The position numbers were made by a program, and so were the translations under genes. The notes below the pieces were generated by a model. It ran no database searches and was not told the origin of the DNA. It worked only from the letters and a program-made list of their open reading frames with translations. From contig NZ_JARJHT010000001.1 of NCBI RefSeq assembly GCF_029269745.1, forward strand, positions 1,550,001-1,614,000: DNA of 64,000 nucleotides. The letters are read 5' to 3'. How positions within the stretch are numbered: the first letter of the stretch is position 1; every line of letters begins with the position of its first letter. This stretch comes from Polluticoccus soli (GTDB taxonomy: Bacteria; Bacteroidota; Bacteroidia; Chitinophagales; Chitinophagaceae). Below are positions 9,230-17,623 of this stretch, piece by piece.

Positions 9230-11152
9230 ATGCGGAATTGCCTGGCTTCATTATCAGCACTGCTGGTAGTGTTCTTATTACCCTTTACAGCTAGCAGTCA
9301 AAACCTGGTACCCAATCCCGGTTTCGATAATGTGAACACCTGCCCCAACGGTTCCGGTTGCATCCTCTATGATCCCAGCTACACTACTTTCCAGTTCGTT
9401 CCCGGTTGGATATCGCCAGTCGCCTCACTTACACCCGATGCCTTCCATTCCTGCGCTCCGCCCAACAGCGGCGTCCACACACCGGAATCGGACTTCGGCT
9501 ACCAGAAACCGCGCAGCGGCGGTGGGTATGCAGGCCTCATCATGTGGCAGGCCGAAAAACTGGGTTCCGGCTGGACCAATGACCAACGCGAATACCTGCA
9601 GTGCAAACTGCAGCAGCCGCTGACGGCGGGCCAGCGCTACTGCGTCACTTTTTATGTCAGCAATGCCATATCAAGTATAGCGGCCCTTAACCAGTTCAAC
9701 TTTGTAGCCCTCGATGCTGTGGGCCTCAATCTTTCGTCCACCAGGCCTTCTACGCTTTCGGGTTCGGTAATGCCGCTGGCATCGCACGTAGCAGCTACCC
9801 CGGGCAATTTTTATACAGACTCTGCCGGCTGGACCAAAGTGCAGTCGGTTTATACCGCCGCCGGTGGCGAGCAATGGCTCACTGTTGGTTGCTTCAACCA
9901 GTCGGCCGCACCTAATTACCAGCTGCTTTTTCCGTCGACTCCAAACCCGGCTTTCAGGTACCGCTCTTACCTCTACTTCGATGATTTCAGTGTGGTGGCC
10001 ATCACTCCCGGAGATACCATCAAACGTAGCTTCGATTCGCTGAGCTGTAAAAAAGACAGTGTCAATATGGTCCTAACCGCTCCGGATGATGAAGGGGTTT
10101 ATTGGAACAATGGCAGTACAGGCCAGACGCTGACAGCAACGAAGCCCGGTACTTACTGGGTAAGGGCGCAACACAACTGCCAGGTGTACGTAGATACGTT
10201 TCATGTTAAATACGATCCTGCCAAAACCCTATACCTCGGTAGGGATACCGGCAACTGTATAGACCAGCCGTTCGTGATAAGGACAAACCCCGGGTTTACC
10301 AGTCATGCCTGGAGCACAGGTCAAACAGGCGATAGTATTACAGTAAGCAAATCGGGTGTGTATTATGTATCGGCCCAAAACGAATGTGGCCTGCAGCACG
10401 ATACGATCAAAGTATTCATACAGCCGCCAACTGCCCCCCCTGTCGTATCAGACACTACAGTTTGCCAATTCAGTCCATCACCCACGTTAAATGTAAATGG
10501 CCCGAATATAAATTGGTATACCTACATCAGCGGTTTATTTGGTTTCCCGTACCAGCCAGAGATCACCACCTCGCAGCCAACAACCTTCACCTTTTATGTC
10601 ACGAGTACTATTGACTATTGCGAGAGCGAAAAGGTACCCATGAACATTACGGTAAGGTATACACCGCATAAATCGCTACCCGAAGTAGCCGAGATGTGCG
10701 CGCGCTTCCCTGATTCGATAGGCACTTATTACCCTGACGTAACCTATAAATGGAGCACCGGCGAAATGGCCTGCTGTATCGTGCCTCAATACGACGGGGA
10801 ATATCGTTTGGCTACTATCAATGAGTGTGGTACTTATTTTGACACGACCTTTGTTGAATTTTCTGCCTGCGACACCTGCATCGTAGTTCCCAATGCATTC
10901 ATGCCCCACGGCGATTATAGCACCCGATTGTTCAAGGCTATTGTTACCTGCCCGATCCAGGATTTTGATATGAAGATCTTCAACCGCTGGGGTCAAATGG
11001 TATTTACCACCCAGGATGTAACTAAAGGATGGAACGGGTATTATAAAAATATACCCTGCGACCAGGGAACTTTTATTTATCTCATACAATACCACTCCCT
11101 GGCTTCGGGCAAACCACAGATATTAAAAGGCAATGTGACCCTGCTGCGGTAA
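9230..11152 (+). CDS. Secreted multi-domain protein with gliding-type (T9SS type B) C-terminal domain
   Basis: The 640-residue protein has a signal peptide (LLVVFLLPFTASSQ). An N-terminal domain starting NLVPNPGFDNVNTCPNG is typical of Bacteroidota surface proteins. Two or three Ig/PKD-like repeats follow, each with a YxWSTGxxxxxITVxxxGxYxV pattern: VYWNNGSTGQTLTATKPGTY, AWSTGQTGDSITVSKSGVYYV and KWSTGEMACC. The C-terminal domain (NAFMPHGDYSTRLF ... FNRWGQMVF ... GWNGYYKN ... GTFIYLIQY ... GNVTLLR) is the CHU_C/gliding-associated sorting signal. Cys residues are plentiful, in line with a disulfide-stabilised surface protein. Adhesive or structural use is likely, but no ligand can be named. 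Confidence 0.85.
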   Translation: MRNCLASLSALLVVFLLPFTASSQNLVPNPGFDNVNTCPNGSGCILYDPSYTTFQFVPGWISPVASLTPDAFHSCAPPNSGVHTPESDFGYQKPRSGGGYAGLIMWQAEKLGSGWTNDQREYLQCKLQQPLTAGQRYCVTFYVSNAISSIAALNQFNFVALDAVGLNLSSTRPSTLSGSVMPLASHVAATPGNFYTDSAGWTKVQSVYTAAGGEQWLTVGCFNQSAAPNYQLLFPSTPNPAFRYRSYLYFDDFSVVAITPGDTIKRSFDSLSCKKDSVNMVLTAPDDEGVYWNNGSTGQTLTATKPGTYWVRAQHNCQVYVDTFHVKYDPAKTLYLGRDTGNCIDQPFVIRTNPGFTSHAWSTGQTGDSITVSKSGVYYVSAQNECGLQHDTIKVFIQPPTAPPVVSDTTVCQFSPSPTLNVNGPNINWYTYISGLFGFPYQPEITTSQPTTFTFYVTSTIDYCESEKVPMNITVRYTPHKSLPEVAEMCARFPDSIGTYYPDVTYKWSTGEMACCIVPQYDGEYRLATINECGTYFDTTFVEFSACDTCIVVPNAFMPHGDYSTRLFKAIVTCPIQDFDMKIFNRWGQMVFTTQDVTKGWNGYYKNIPCDQGTFIYLIQYHSLASGKPQILKGNVTLLR

Positions 11153-11223
11153 TATTTCTTTCATTTTCAGGAAAATTTATGCTGATATCGGGCATTTTCA
11201 TGGTTGGGGCGCCTATCTATTGG

Positions 11224-11231
11224 TAACTTTG
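11224..11231 (+). promoter_or_regulatory. -7 promoter box (TAACTTTG) of feoB
   Basis: A consensus TAnnTTTG box lies 11 bases before the ATG at 11243. It falls inside the longer TTG-initiated frame and therefore supports the inner start. A TTG at 11204-11206 is only 17 bases upstream, short for a -33 box. Confidence 0.55.
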
Positions 11232-11242
11232 CGCTCTCATTC

Positions 11243-13357
11243 ATGCAGCGTCCGTATACGATAGCATTGGTTGGTAACCCCAACAGCGGGAAGAGCTCAC
11301 TGTTCAACGTGCTTACCGGCCTCAACCAGAAGGTAGGCAACTTCCCGGGTGTCACCGTCGACAAAAAGACGGGGGTATCCCGTATCACCGATTCGCTGAG
11401 CGTCAATATCATCGACCTTCCGGGCACCTACAGCCTGTACCCCAAAAGTGCAGACGAGCAGGTTACCTACGAGGTGCTGATAGACCGGAACAACCCTGAC
11501 AGGCCAGATCTTATAGTAGTAATAGCCGACGCCTCCAACCTGAAGCGCAACCTGCTGTTCTGCTCGCAGATCATGGACCTAAAGATACCGGTGATCATTG
11601 CACTCACGATGAATGATATCGCCCGCAGGAAAGGTATTACCATAGATACCACCGGTCTGGAAAGGCTGATGGGCGTGCCTGTTGTGGCGATCAATCCGCG
11701 AAAGAACAAAGGTATCTCTGAACTCAAACGTGCCATGGCCGCAGTAAAGCAATCGGGACAGGTAAGAACCCCCGGCGACTTTATTGACGTAAAAGCCCTG
11801 ACCGGCGAATGGCTGGAGGAAGTGAAGGAGATAGCATTGGTTGAAGGCAATTACAGTGCCCTGCACGTTGCTTGCAACTATTTGGAATTGGGGCATCTGA
11901 ATGCTGCACAACGTATCCGCATAGGTGCCTTGCTGCATGAAGTGAATTTCCACAAAGCCAAAGTGCAGGCCGAAGAAGTGATGCAGCGCTACCAGAAGAT
12001 AGCCGGCATTATGAACCAGTGTGTGGTAGAGGAGAGTCCGCTGAAACGTACCATCGTTAGCGAACGAATAGACAAGACCTTGCTGCATCCTTTGTGGGGC
12101 AACCTGATATTACTAACCGTTCTGTTCCTATTGTTCCAAAGTATTTTCTGGCTGGCCGAATACCCAATGACATGGGTAGAATCTGGCTTTGCATTTGTGA
12201 GCGAATGGCTTTCTGGAGTATTGCCCGATAACCTTTTCCGGGATCTGCTGATAAATGGTATTCTGGCAGGTATCAGCGGTATTGCTGTATTCATACCGCA
12301 GATCATGATCCTGTTTGGCTTCATCACCATTCTGGAAGACAGCGGTTATATGGCCCGTATCAGCTTCCTCACCGATAGATTGATGCGTAGCGTGGGATTG
12401 AATGGCCGTTCTGTGATGCCGCTGATCAGCGGCATGGCCTGTGCAGTTCCTGCCATCATGGCTACCCGTACCATTCAAAACCGAAAAGAGCGTCTCATCA
12501 CCATCATGGTGACGCCACTTATGAGTTGCTCTGCGCGACTACCCGTTTATACTATTCTTATTGGCCTGGTGATACCCGATAAAAGCTTTGGGATATTCAA
12601 CCTGCAAGGCCTTGTGCTGATGGGGCTGTATTTACTTGGATTCGTTATGGCGCTGATCGTTGCCCGCGTGATGAACTTCATCGTTAAGGTAAAAGACAAG
12701 ACCTTCTTCCTGATGGAGCTGCCTGTTTACCGCGCACCACGCTGGAAGAATGTGGGCATCACCATGATAGAAAAGGCCAAGATCTTTGTGATGGATGCGG
12801 GCAAAGTGATCCTGGCGATCTCTATGCTGCTGTGGGTGCTGGCAACCTTTGGTCCACCGAAGCGTATGGAAAAGGTGGAGCAACAATACGCGGTATTAAA
12901 GCAACAGAATCCTTCACAGGCAGAACAGATAGACCGCGGCCACCAGACCGCCAAACTGGAAAACTCTTTTGCCGGCATCATGGGTCACGCCATAGAACCG
13001 GTTATTCGTCCCCTCGGTTACGACTGGAAGATCGGCATCGCCCTCATTACCTCCTTTGCGGCCCGCGAAGTGTTTGTAGGTACCATGGCTACTTTATATA
13101 GCGTAGGCAGCGAAGACGACGATGCCACTCTGCGTGAAAAGATGCGTAACGCCCGTTGGCCAAATGGGGAACCTGTATATACACTGGCCGCAGGTCTTTC
13201 ATTATTAGTGTTTTATGTTTTTGCCATGCAGTGTATGAGCACAATGGTCATCGTTCGCCGCGAAACACGCAGCTGGGTGTACCCGCTTATACAGTTTGCT
13301 TATATGTTTGCCTTGGCTTATATCAGCGCCTTCATCATCTACCAAACGCTTCGTTAA
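11243..13357 (+). CDS. feoB: Ferrous iron transport protein B
   Basis: The 704-residue protein (from MQRPYTIALVGNPNSG) has an N-terminal G domain: G1 GNPNSGKSS at the very start, G3 DLPGTYS, and G4 as TMND with Thr in the allowed N/T position. A helical regulatory segment and a membrane part with about eight hydrophobic segments follow. The membrane part contains the two FeoB gate signatures GMACAVPAIMATRT and TPLMSCSARLPVY, whose Cys residues line the proposed Fe(II) path. The longer frame from TTG 11204 is rejected because a -7 box lies inside it. No feoA lies next to it and no FeoA domain is fused, so FeoA must be elsewhere or absent. Confidence 0.95.
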   Translation: MQRPYTIALVGNPNSGKSSLFNVLTGLNQKVGNFPGVTVDKKTGVSRITDSLSVNIIDLPGTYSLYPKSADEQVTYEVLIDRNNPDRPDLIVVIADASNLKRNLLFCSQIMDLKIPVIIALTMNDIARRKGITIDTTGLERLMGVPVVAINPRKNKGISELKRAMAAVKQSGQVRTPGDFIDVKALTGEWLEEVKEIALVEGNYSALHVACNYLELGHLNAAQRIRIGALLHEVNFHKAKVQAEEVMQRYQKIAGIMNQCVVEESPLKRTIVSERIDKTLLHPLWGNLILLTVLFLLFQSIFWLAEYPMTWVESGFAFVSEWLSGVLPDNLFRDLLINGILAGISGIAVFIPQIMILFGFITILEDSGYMARISFLTDRLMRSVGLNGRSVMPLISGMACAVPAIMATRTIQNRKERLITIMVTPLMSCSARLPVYTILIGLVIPDKSFGIFNLQGLVLMGLYLLGFVMALIVARVMNFIVKVKDKTFFLMELPVYRAPRWKNVGITMIEKAKIFVMDAGKVILAISMLLWVLATFGPPKRMEKVEQQYAVLKQQNPSQAEQIDRGHQTAKLENSFAGIMGHAIEPVIRPLGYDWKIGIALITSFAAREVFVGTMATLYSVGSEDDDATLREKMRNARWPNGEPVYTLAAGLSLLVFYVFAMQCMSTMVIVRRETRSWVYPLIQFAYMFALAYISAFIIYQTLR

Positions 13358-13480
13358 TGATTTTTAATTGGCTCGTTAACGATATTCAATCCTCTTGTTA
13401 AAGGCGTCAAACTCTGCCGCCATAAGCTGTTTTTAATAGACATTTGTTCCTTCGGGCCGGGGAGAGAGAACACCTGACCA

Positions 13481-14557
13481 ATGCAACAAGTATCTGATTT
13501 CTTTAAAAAACTGCTTGACTCCGGCGATTTCATACCGCGCTGGCAGGACGGTAATTGGTCTGATTTTCATGGGTGGCTGCATATAGTTAGCGATCTGCTT
13601 ATCTGGTCTGCCTACTTTGCTATTCCATTTATCATTATCCGTTTTATTACCGCCCGCAAGAATGCTGTGGCCTTCAACAATCTTTATGTTCTGTTTGCTG
13701 CATTTATCCTGGCTTGTGGATTTATTCAATTGATAGATGCCGTCATTTTCTGGAACCCGATCTATCGCGTAAGTACACTGGTCAAATTCATGACCGCTAT
13801 AATTAGCTGGGTAACCGTTTTTGCACTCATAAAAGTTTTGCCGAAAGCATTTTCTTTAAAGACAGCATCCGAACTGCAGGCGGAAATTGACCTTCGTATT
13901 AAAGCAGAAAAAGAACTGGAGCAGAAAAATAAACTGCTTTCAGAAGCGGAAAAGATAGCAAAGCTGGGTTATGGCCAATGGGATATAGAAAGGGACAATG
14001 TTGTCCTCTCTGACGAAGGCTGCAGTATTTACGGTGTACCGAAAGGAAGCGAATTCTCATTTGCCGCGATCCTTGAAACGGTTCATCCGGAAGACAGGGA
14101 CAAGGTTAAAGCTATCGTTGGCCGTATTATAGCCAACAGGCATTTTGAAGAATTCTCTTACCGGATAATTGTTGGAGATGCTATCAAATACCTGCGGGTG
14201 AACGGCGAGATGCGTTACAACAGCAATGGTGATATCGTGATGCTGATCGGTACGATGCAGGATGTTACGGAACGTCATCAGAGCCTTAGCCGTATCGAGC
14301 AGCAAAACAATGTTTTACTGGAGATCGCGTCCATCCACTCACATAATGTTCGTGGGCCGCTCGCTACCATCATGGGATTGGCGTCTATGTTCAACCAAAA
14401 TGACGTATCAGACCCCGATAACGTGCTGATCATCGAAGGCATCAAAGTAGCCAGCGAGAACCTGGACACGATCGTTACCGATATTGTCCATAAAAGCTGG
14501 AATGTAGAACTGATGAGGCAACAGGAAAAATTAGCTTCAGAGATCGAAGCTGCTTAG
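13481..14557 (+). CDS. Ethylene-receptor-like membrane sensor with PAS and H-box but no ATPase domain
   Basis: The 358-residue protein opens with three membrane helices (about 34-56, 68-90, 98-120). They align by eye with the plant ETR1 sensor: SDLLIWSAYFAIP against SDFFIAIAYFSIP, and ACGFIQLI against LCGATHLI. Three of four copper/ethylene-site residues match (D38, Y45, C79), but the position of His69 is Gln83. A coiled segment (130-160), a PAS fold-3 domain (about 165-265, ending DVTERH) and a DHp-like helix with SHNVRGPLATIMG (H288) follow. The protein then stops: there is no HATPase domain, and none appears in any frame in the 247 bases after it. It is either a sensor that signals through another kinase or a truncated kinase. 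Confidence 0.75.
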   Translation: MQQVSDFFKKLLDSGDFIPRWQDGNWSDFHGWLHIVSDLLIWSAYFAIPFIIIRFITARKNAVAFNNLYVLFAAFILACGFIQLIDAVIFWNPIYRVSTLVKFMTAIISWVTVFALIKVLPKAFSLKTASELQAEIDLRIKAEKELEQKNKLLSEAEKIAKLGYGQWDIERDNVVLSDEGCSIYGVPKGSEFSFAAILETVHPEDRDKVKAIVGRIIANRHFEEFSYRIIVGDAIKYLRVNGEMRYNSNGDIVMLIGTMQDVTERHQSLSRIEQQNNVLLEIASIHSHNVRGPLATIMGLASMFNQNDVSDPDNVLIIEGIKVASENLDTIVTDIVHKSWNVELMRQQEKLASEIEAA

Positions 14558-14716
14558 AATTGTTTCTCCTCTTTTACTGTGTAGTAAAAGATGTGCTGAA
14601 GAATAGAAAGGACCAATTTCTTGCATTGCATTTTTACATAATGTAGCATACTATCCTCCTTCAAGTTTTTGTTATCAACAATGCAATGATAGACCTACGG
14701 TTTTTCCTCTGGTACA

Positions 14717-14753
14717 GTGTTTTCACGGTTTTTCGAAAAATGGGTGAAAACAC
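14717..14753. promoter_or_regulatory. Large inverted repeat (putative operator) upstream of the aminomuconate operon
   Basis: GTGTTTTCAC and GTGAAAACAC are perfect 10-base inverted arms separated by 17 bases, which themselves contain the palindrome TTTTTCGAAAAA. There is no U-tract downstream, so it is not a terminator. It lies about 50 bases before the start of the aldehyde dehydrogenase gene, where a regulator binding site would be expected. The binding protein is unknown. A weaker -7-like box, TAACTTCG, sits at 14793-14800. Confidence 0.55.
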
Positions 14754-14804
14754 GGTATGGCCTCTATCGGGCCACATACGGAGGTAAAAACTTAACTTCG
14801 CACC

Positions 14805-16262
14805 ATGAATCTCCAGGCACCCGAACGTATTGCCAATTATATCGCCGGCGATCTGCAGGCTCCTATTAACGGAAAATATATAGATAACATCAATCCCGCT
14901 ACGGGCTTGGTTTACAGCCAAACACCCGATAGCGATGCGAAAGATGTAGAAGAAGCTGTTGGTGCAGCGAAAGCTGCCTTTCCTACATGGAGCACTACCC
15001 CGCAGGAAGAGCGTTTTAAGATACTCAACCGTATAGCGGAACTTATTGATCAGAACCTCGATGCTTTAGCACTTGCTGAAACCAATGACAACGGTAAGCC
15101 ACTTTGGTTAAGCAAAAAGGTAGACATACCTCGTGCTTCGAGCAACTTCCGCTTTTTTGCTACGGGCCTGATGCATGTTTCTACCGAAAGTCACAGCATG
15201 GAAGACAAGGCGATCAACTATACGCTTCGTCAGCCAATAGGTGTGGTTGGGTGTATCTCGCCATGGAATCTCCCATTGTATTTATTCACCTGGAAGTTAG
15301 CTCCTGCACTTGCAGCTGGTAACTGCGTAGTTGCCAAGCCTAGCGAGGTGACTCCAATGACAGGATACCTGTTAAGTGTTATCTGTCGCGAAGCTGGGCT
15401 GCCGGCAGGTGTTCTGAATATTATTCACGGCACTGGTCCTGATTGCGGTGCGGCAATAGTGGCGCATCCCGAGATCAAAGCCGTATCGTTTACGGGAAGC
15501 ACACGTGCCGGTAAGGACATTGCTGCAACTGCAGCGCCAATGTTCAAAAAGCTGTCGCTGGAACTGGGCGGTAAAAACCCGAATATCATTTTCGCCGATT
15601 GCGATTGGGATAAGATGATGCGCACCACCCTGCAGTCATCTTTTGCTAACCAGGGACAAATTTGTTTGTGCGGTAGCCGTGTGCTGGTGGAAGAAAGCAT
15701 CTACGAAAAATTCAAAGCTGAATTTATAGAGCGCGCCAGGAAACTCACCGTGGGCGACCCACTTGATGAGAATACAAGGCAAGGAGCTGTGGTAAGCAAA
15801 ATGCATTTCGACAAAGTGATGGCTTGCATTGATCTTGCAAAACAAGAAGGTGGTAAGATACTGCTGGGTGGTAATGCGGTTAAAGGCAGTGGCCGAACCG
15901 AAAAAGGGTACTTTATTGAGCCGACTATCGTTGAAGGTCTTGGTCCTACATGTCGCACAAACATGGAAGAGATCTTTGGCCCTGTGGTTACGCTGCAGTC
16001 TTTCAAAACGGAAGACGAAGCTATGGCAATGGCCAACACAAGCGATTATGGCTTATCAGCAACCATATGGACACAGGATGTGAGCCGTGCTAATCGCGTA
16101 GCTGCAAAAGTGCACAGCGGCATCATCTGGGTGAACTGCTGGCTGCTGCGCGACCTGCGCACGCCATTCGGTGGATTTAAAAATTCAGGTGTAGGTCGTG
16201 AAGGTGGCTGGGAAGCTATGCGCTTCTTTACAGAACCCAAGAACGTCTGCATCGAGTTATAA
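14805..16262 (+). CDS. Aldehyde dehydrogenase, probable 2-aminomuconate-6-semialdehyde dehydrogenase
   Basis: The 485-residue NAD(P)-dependent aldehyde dehydrogenase has the usual catalytic set: oxyanion Asn in SPWNLP, general-base Glu in LELGGKNP, and nucleophilic Cys in QGQICLCGSR. The C-terminal block WVNCWLLRDLRTPFGG followed by KNSGVGREGG is characteristic of the ALDH8/2-hydroxymuconic- and 2-aminomuconic-semialdehyde subgroup. The next gene, 29 bases on, is a RidA-family protein of the 2-aminomuconate deaminase type. Together they would carry out two consecutive steps of the lower kynurenine pathway of tryptophan breakdown. The preceding pathway genes are not in this window. A 2-hydroxymuconate semialdehyde substrate is the main alternative. 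Confidence 0.85.
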   Translation: MNLQAPERIANYIAGDLQAPINGKYIDNINPATGLVYSQTPDSDAKDVEEAVGAAKAAFPTWSTTPQEERFKILNRIAELIDQNLDALALAETNDNGKPLWLSKKVDIPRASSNFRFFATGLMHVSTESHSMEDKAINYTLRQPIGVVGCISPWNLPLYLFTWKLAPALAAGNCVVAKPSEVTPMTGYLLSVICREAGLPAGVLNIIHGTGPDCGAAIVAHPEIKAVSFTGSTRAGKDIAATAAPMFKKLSLELGGKNPNIIFADCDWDKMMRTTLQSSFANQGQICLCGSRVLVEESIYEKFKAEFIERARKLTVGDPLDENTRQGAVVSKMHFDKVMACIDLAKQEGGKILLGGNAVKGSGRTEKGYFIEPTIVEGLGPTCRTNMEEIFGPVVTLQSFKTEDEAMAMANTSDYGLSATIWTQDVSRANRVAAKVHSGIIWVNCWLLRDLRTPFGGFKNSGVGREGGWEAMRFFTEPKNVCIEL

Positions 16263-16291
16263 CTTTTTACTTTTACACTTTACTCCAAGAT

Positions 16292-16705
16292 ATGAGCGAA
16301 CGTATTTCAACCGATAAAGCACCCAAGCCAGTAGGCTTGTATCCTCACGCACGCCGTGTAGGCAACCTGTTGTTCCTTTCAGGCATTGGCCCACGCACAG
16401 TAAGCGACGATATCCCAGGCCTGAAGCTGGATAAGAATGGCAACTTCCTGGAGTTTGATTTCGAAAAGCAGTGCCGCAACGTATTCGACAATGTGCGCAT
16501 CGTGCTGGAAGAAAGCGGTAGCAGCTGGGATAAGCTGGTAGACGTAACCGTTTTCCTGGTAAATATGAAACGCGATTTCGCAGTTTACAACAAGGTGTAT
16601 GCTGAGTACTTCAAAGACAATCAGCCTTGCCGTACCACGGTAGAGATCAACTCGCTGCCTACGCCTATTGCGATAGAGCTGAAGTGCATTGCAACTATCG
16701 ACTAA
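16292..16705 (+). CDS. RidA/YjgF-family protein, probable 2-aminomuconate deaminase
   Basis: The 137-residue protein has the trimeric RidA (chorismate-mutase-like) pattern. It begins with APKPVGLYPHARRVGNLLFLSG, ends with TVEINSLPTPIAIELKCIA, and has the conserved Arg in PCRTTVEI. The YPHARRVG...SGIGPR block with IPG shortly after fits the 2-aminomuconate deaminase subgroup better than generic RidA, which reads PAIGPYSQA. Adjacency to an ALDH8-type dehydrogenase on the same strand supports this: the pair would convert 2-aminomuconate semialdehyde to 4-oxalocrotonate. A terminator hairpin begins right after the stop but is oriented mainly for the convergent gene. Confidence 0.8.
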   Translation: MSERISTDKAPKPVGLYPHARRVGNLLFLSGIGPRTVSDDIPGLKLDKNGNFLEFDFEKQCRNVFDNVRIVLEESGSSWDKLVDVTVFLVNMKRDFAVYNKVYAEYFKDNQPCRTTVEINSLPTPIAIELKCIATID

Positions 16706-16728
16706 TAAAAAAGCCCCTGGCGGGGCTT
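16706..16728 (-). terminator. Terminator of the E1-lipoprotein transcript
   Basis: Stem AAGCCCC / GGGGCTT (16711-16717 with 16722-16728). On the minus strand it is followed by TTTTTT. On the plus strand no U-tract follows, so it serves the minus-strand gene at 16761 best. Confidence 0.75.
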
Positions 16729-16760
16729 ACTAATAAATTATCCTGAGGGTGGAGTGCTGC

Positions 16761-17588
16761 TTACAGCGGCATATCCACCCTTACTTGTTTTGAGAATGAT
16801 TTACCGCGGGCGTCTTTGCCATCTATCTTCCACATCACACTGCGCAATTCAACCGATAGAGGCTTTTGATTGGCAGAACGCACGTTTTTCACAGCAGCTA
16901 ACCATTTTTGCTCATTCTTCCTGGTAGCCCTGCTGCTTCTTGCTTCGCGCGATACAGCGTTACGTATAGATGAAGGAGAGACCCTCGGCGCTGCCAGCCT
17001 GTTTTCGTTCAGTCCTGTGATTGTATAGCTATTACCTGCACTGCGCAGTGCTTCCCAGCCTGTGGTGGTGCTCAGGTTATCCAGCACCAGTGTACCCAGG
17101 TTGTTCTTAGCTACTACTACTGTCTGGTAGCGTTGTGAGATCTTATCGACTTTACCACCTGAAACGCGGATCTCCTTTCCATTTAGTGAACCGTTGCGCA
17201 GCGAGTATGATGTGCCTGAGCCTTTAGCCTCGACGCCGGGTATGAATAACGTCACGTCCTTCATGTCGATCTTCAAACCCTTGCCAGTTGGCGCTTCCGC
17301 TGGTTTTTCTTCAACACGCGCAGTTTTCGATTCAACCGGCTCCTCAACTGTTGCAGGCTTTTGGGCAGTATCGGTTTTAACGACTTCTGCTTCTTCTGTC
17401 GGCTCCGCAGCTTTTGCAGGTCTCATATCCATCACCCTATCTCCAAGGTATTGAGAATCTGTTTCCGTCACCATCATCGACGAATCGCCTAGCACGATGG
17501 CGCCGCTGCCGCCACTCGTGGTTTTGCTTTCAGAACATGATACAAACCCGGCTGAAGCAGCCAGCATCAACAAGAAAAGAGTACGCAT
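16761..17588 (-). CDS. Lipoprotein of unknown function
   Basis: The start is taken at the second ATG (MRTLFLLMLAASAGFVSC), which gives a clean lipoprotein signal with Cys18. An ATG at 17606 would prepend six residues. After the Cys comes a long low-complexity Glu/Pro/Thr-rich stretch (about 45-95). A beta-rich middle follows (GLKIDMKDVTLFIPGVEAKG and GTLVLDNLSTTTGWEAL), then a strongly basic segment (AVSREARSSRATRKNE) and a final strand domain. I recognise no family. It follows the 2-oxoacid dehydrogenase E1 gene by about 35 bases on the same strand and probably shares its transcript, though no functional link is obvious. Confidence 0.6.
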   Translation of the reverse strand: MRTLFLLMLAASAGFVSCSESKTTSGGSGAIVLGDSSMMVTETDSQYLGDRVMDMRPAKAAEPTEEAEVVKTDTAQKPATVEEPVESKTARVEEKPAEAPTGKGLKIDMKDVTLFIPGVEAKGSGTSYSLRNGSLNGKEIRVSGGKVDKISQRYQTVVVAKNNLGTLVLDNLSTTTGWEALRSAGNSYTITGLNENRLAAPRVSPSSIRNAVSREARSSRATRKNEQKWLAAVKNVRSANQKPLSVELRSVMWKIDGKDARGKSFSKQVRVDMPL

Positions 17589-17623
17589 ATGGTTAAGATT
17601 CGGCATAAAAATAATAAACGACC

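Noticed and set aside
11204-11242. TTG-initiated extension of feoB
   Set aside because: A -7 promoter box lies within it and the FeoB G domain starts directly at the ATG at 11243.
11578-11640. FeoB G4 motif reading TMND instead of NxxD, considered as a defect
   Set aside because: Thr is an accepted residue at the first position of the G4 motif (N/T-x-x-D), so the G domain is not obviously impaired.
14558-14804. Possibility that a frameshift separates the ethylene-receptor-like sensor from a downstream HATPase domain
   Set aside because: No reading frame in the following 247 bases shows N-box, G1 or G2 ATPase motifs; the truncation appears genuine in this sequence.
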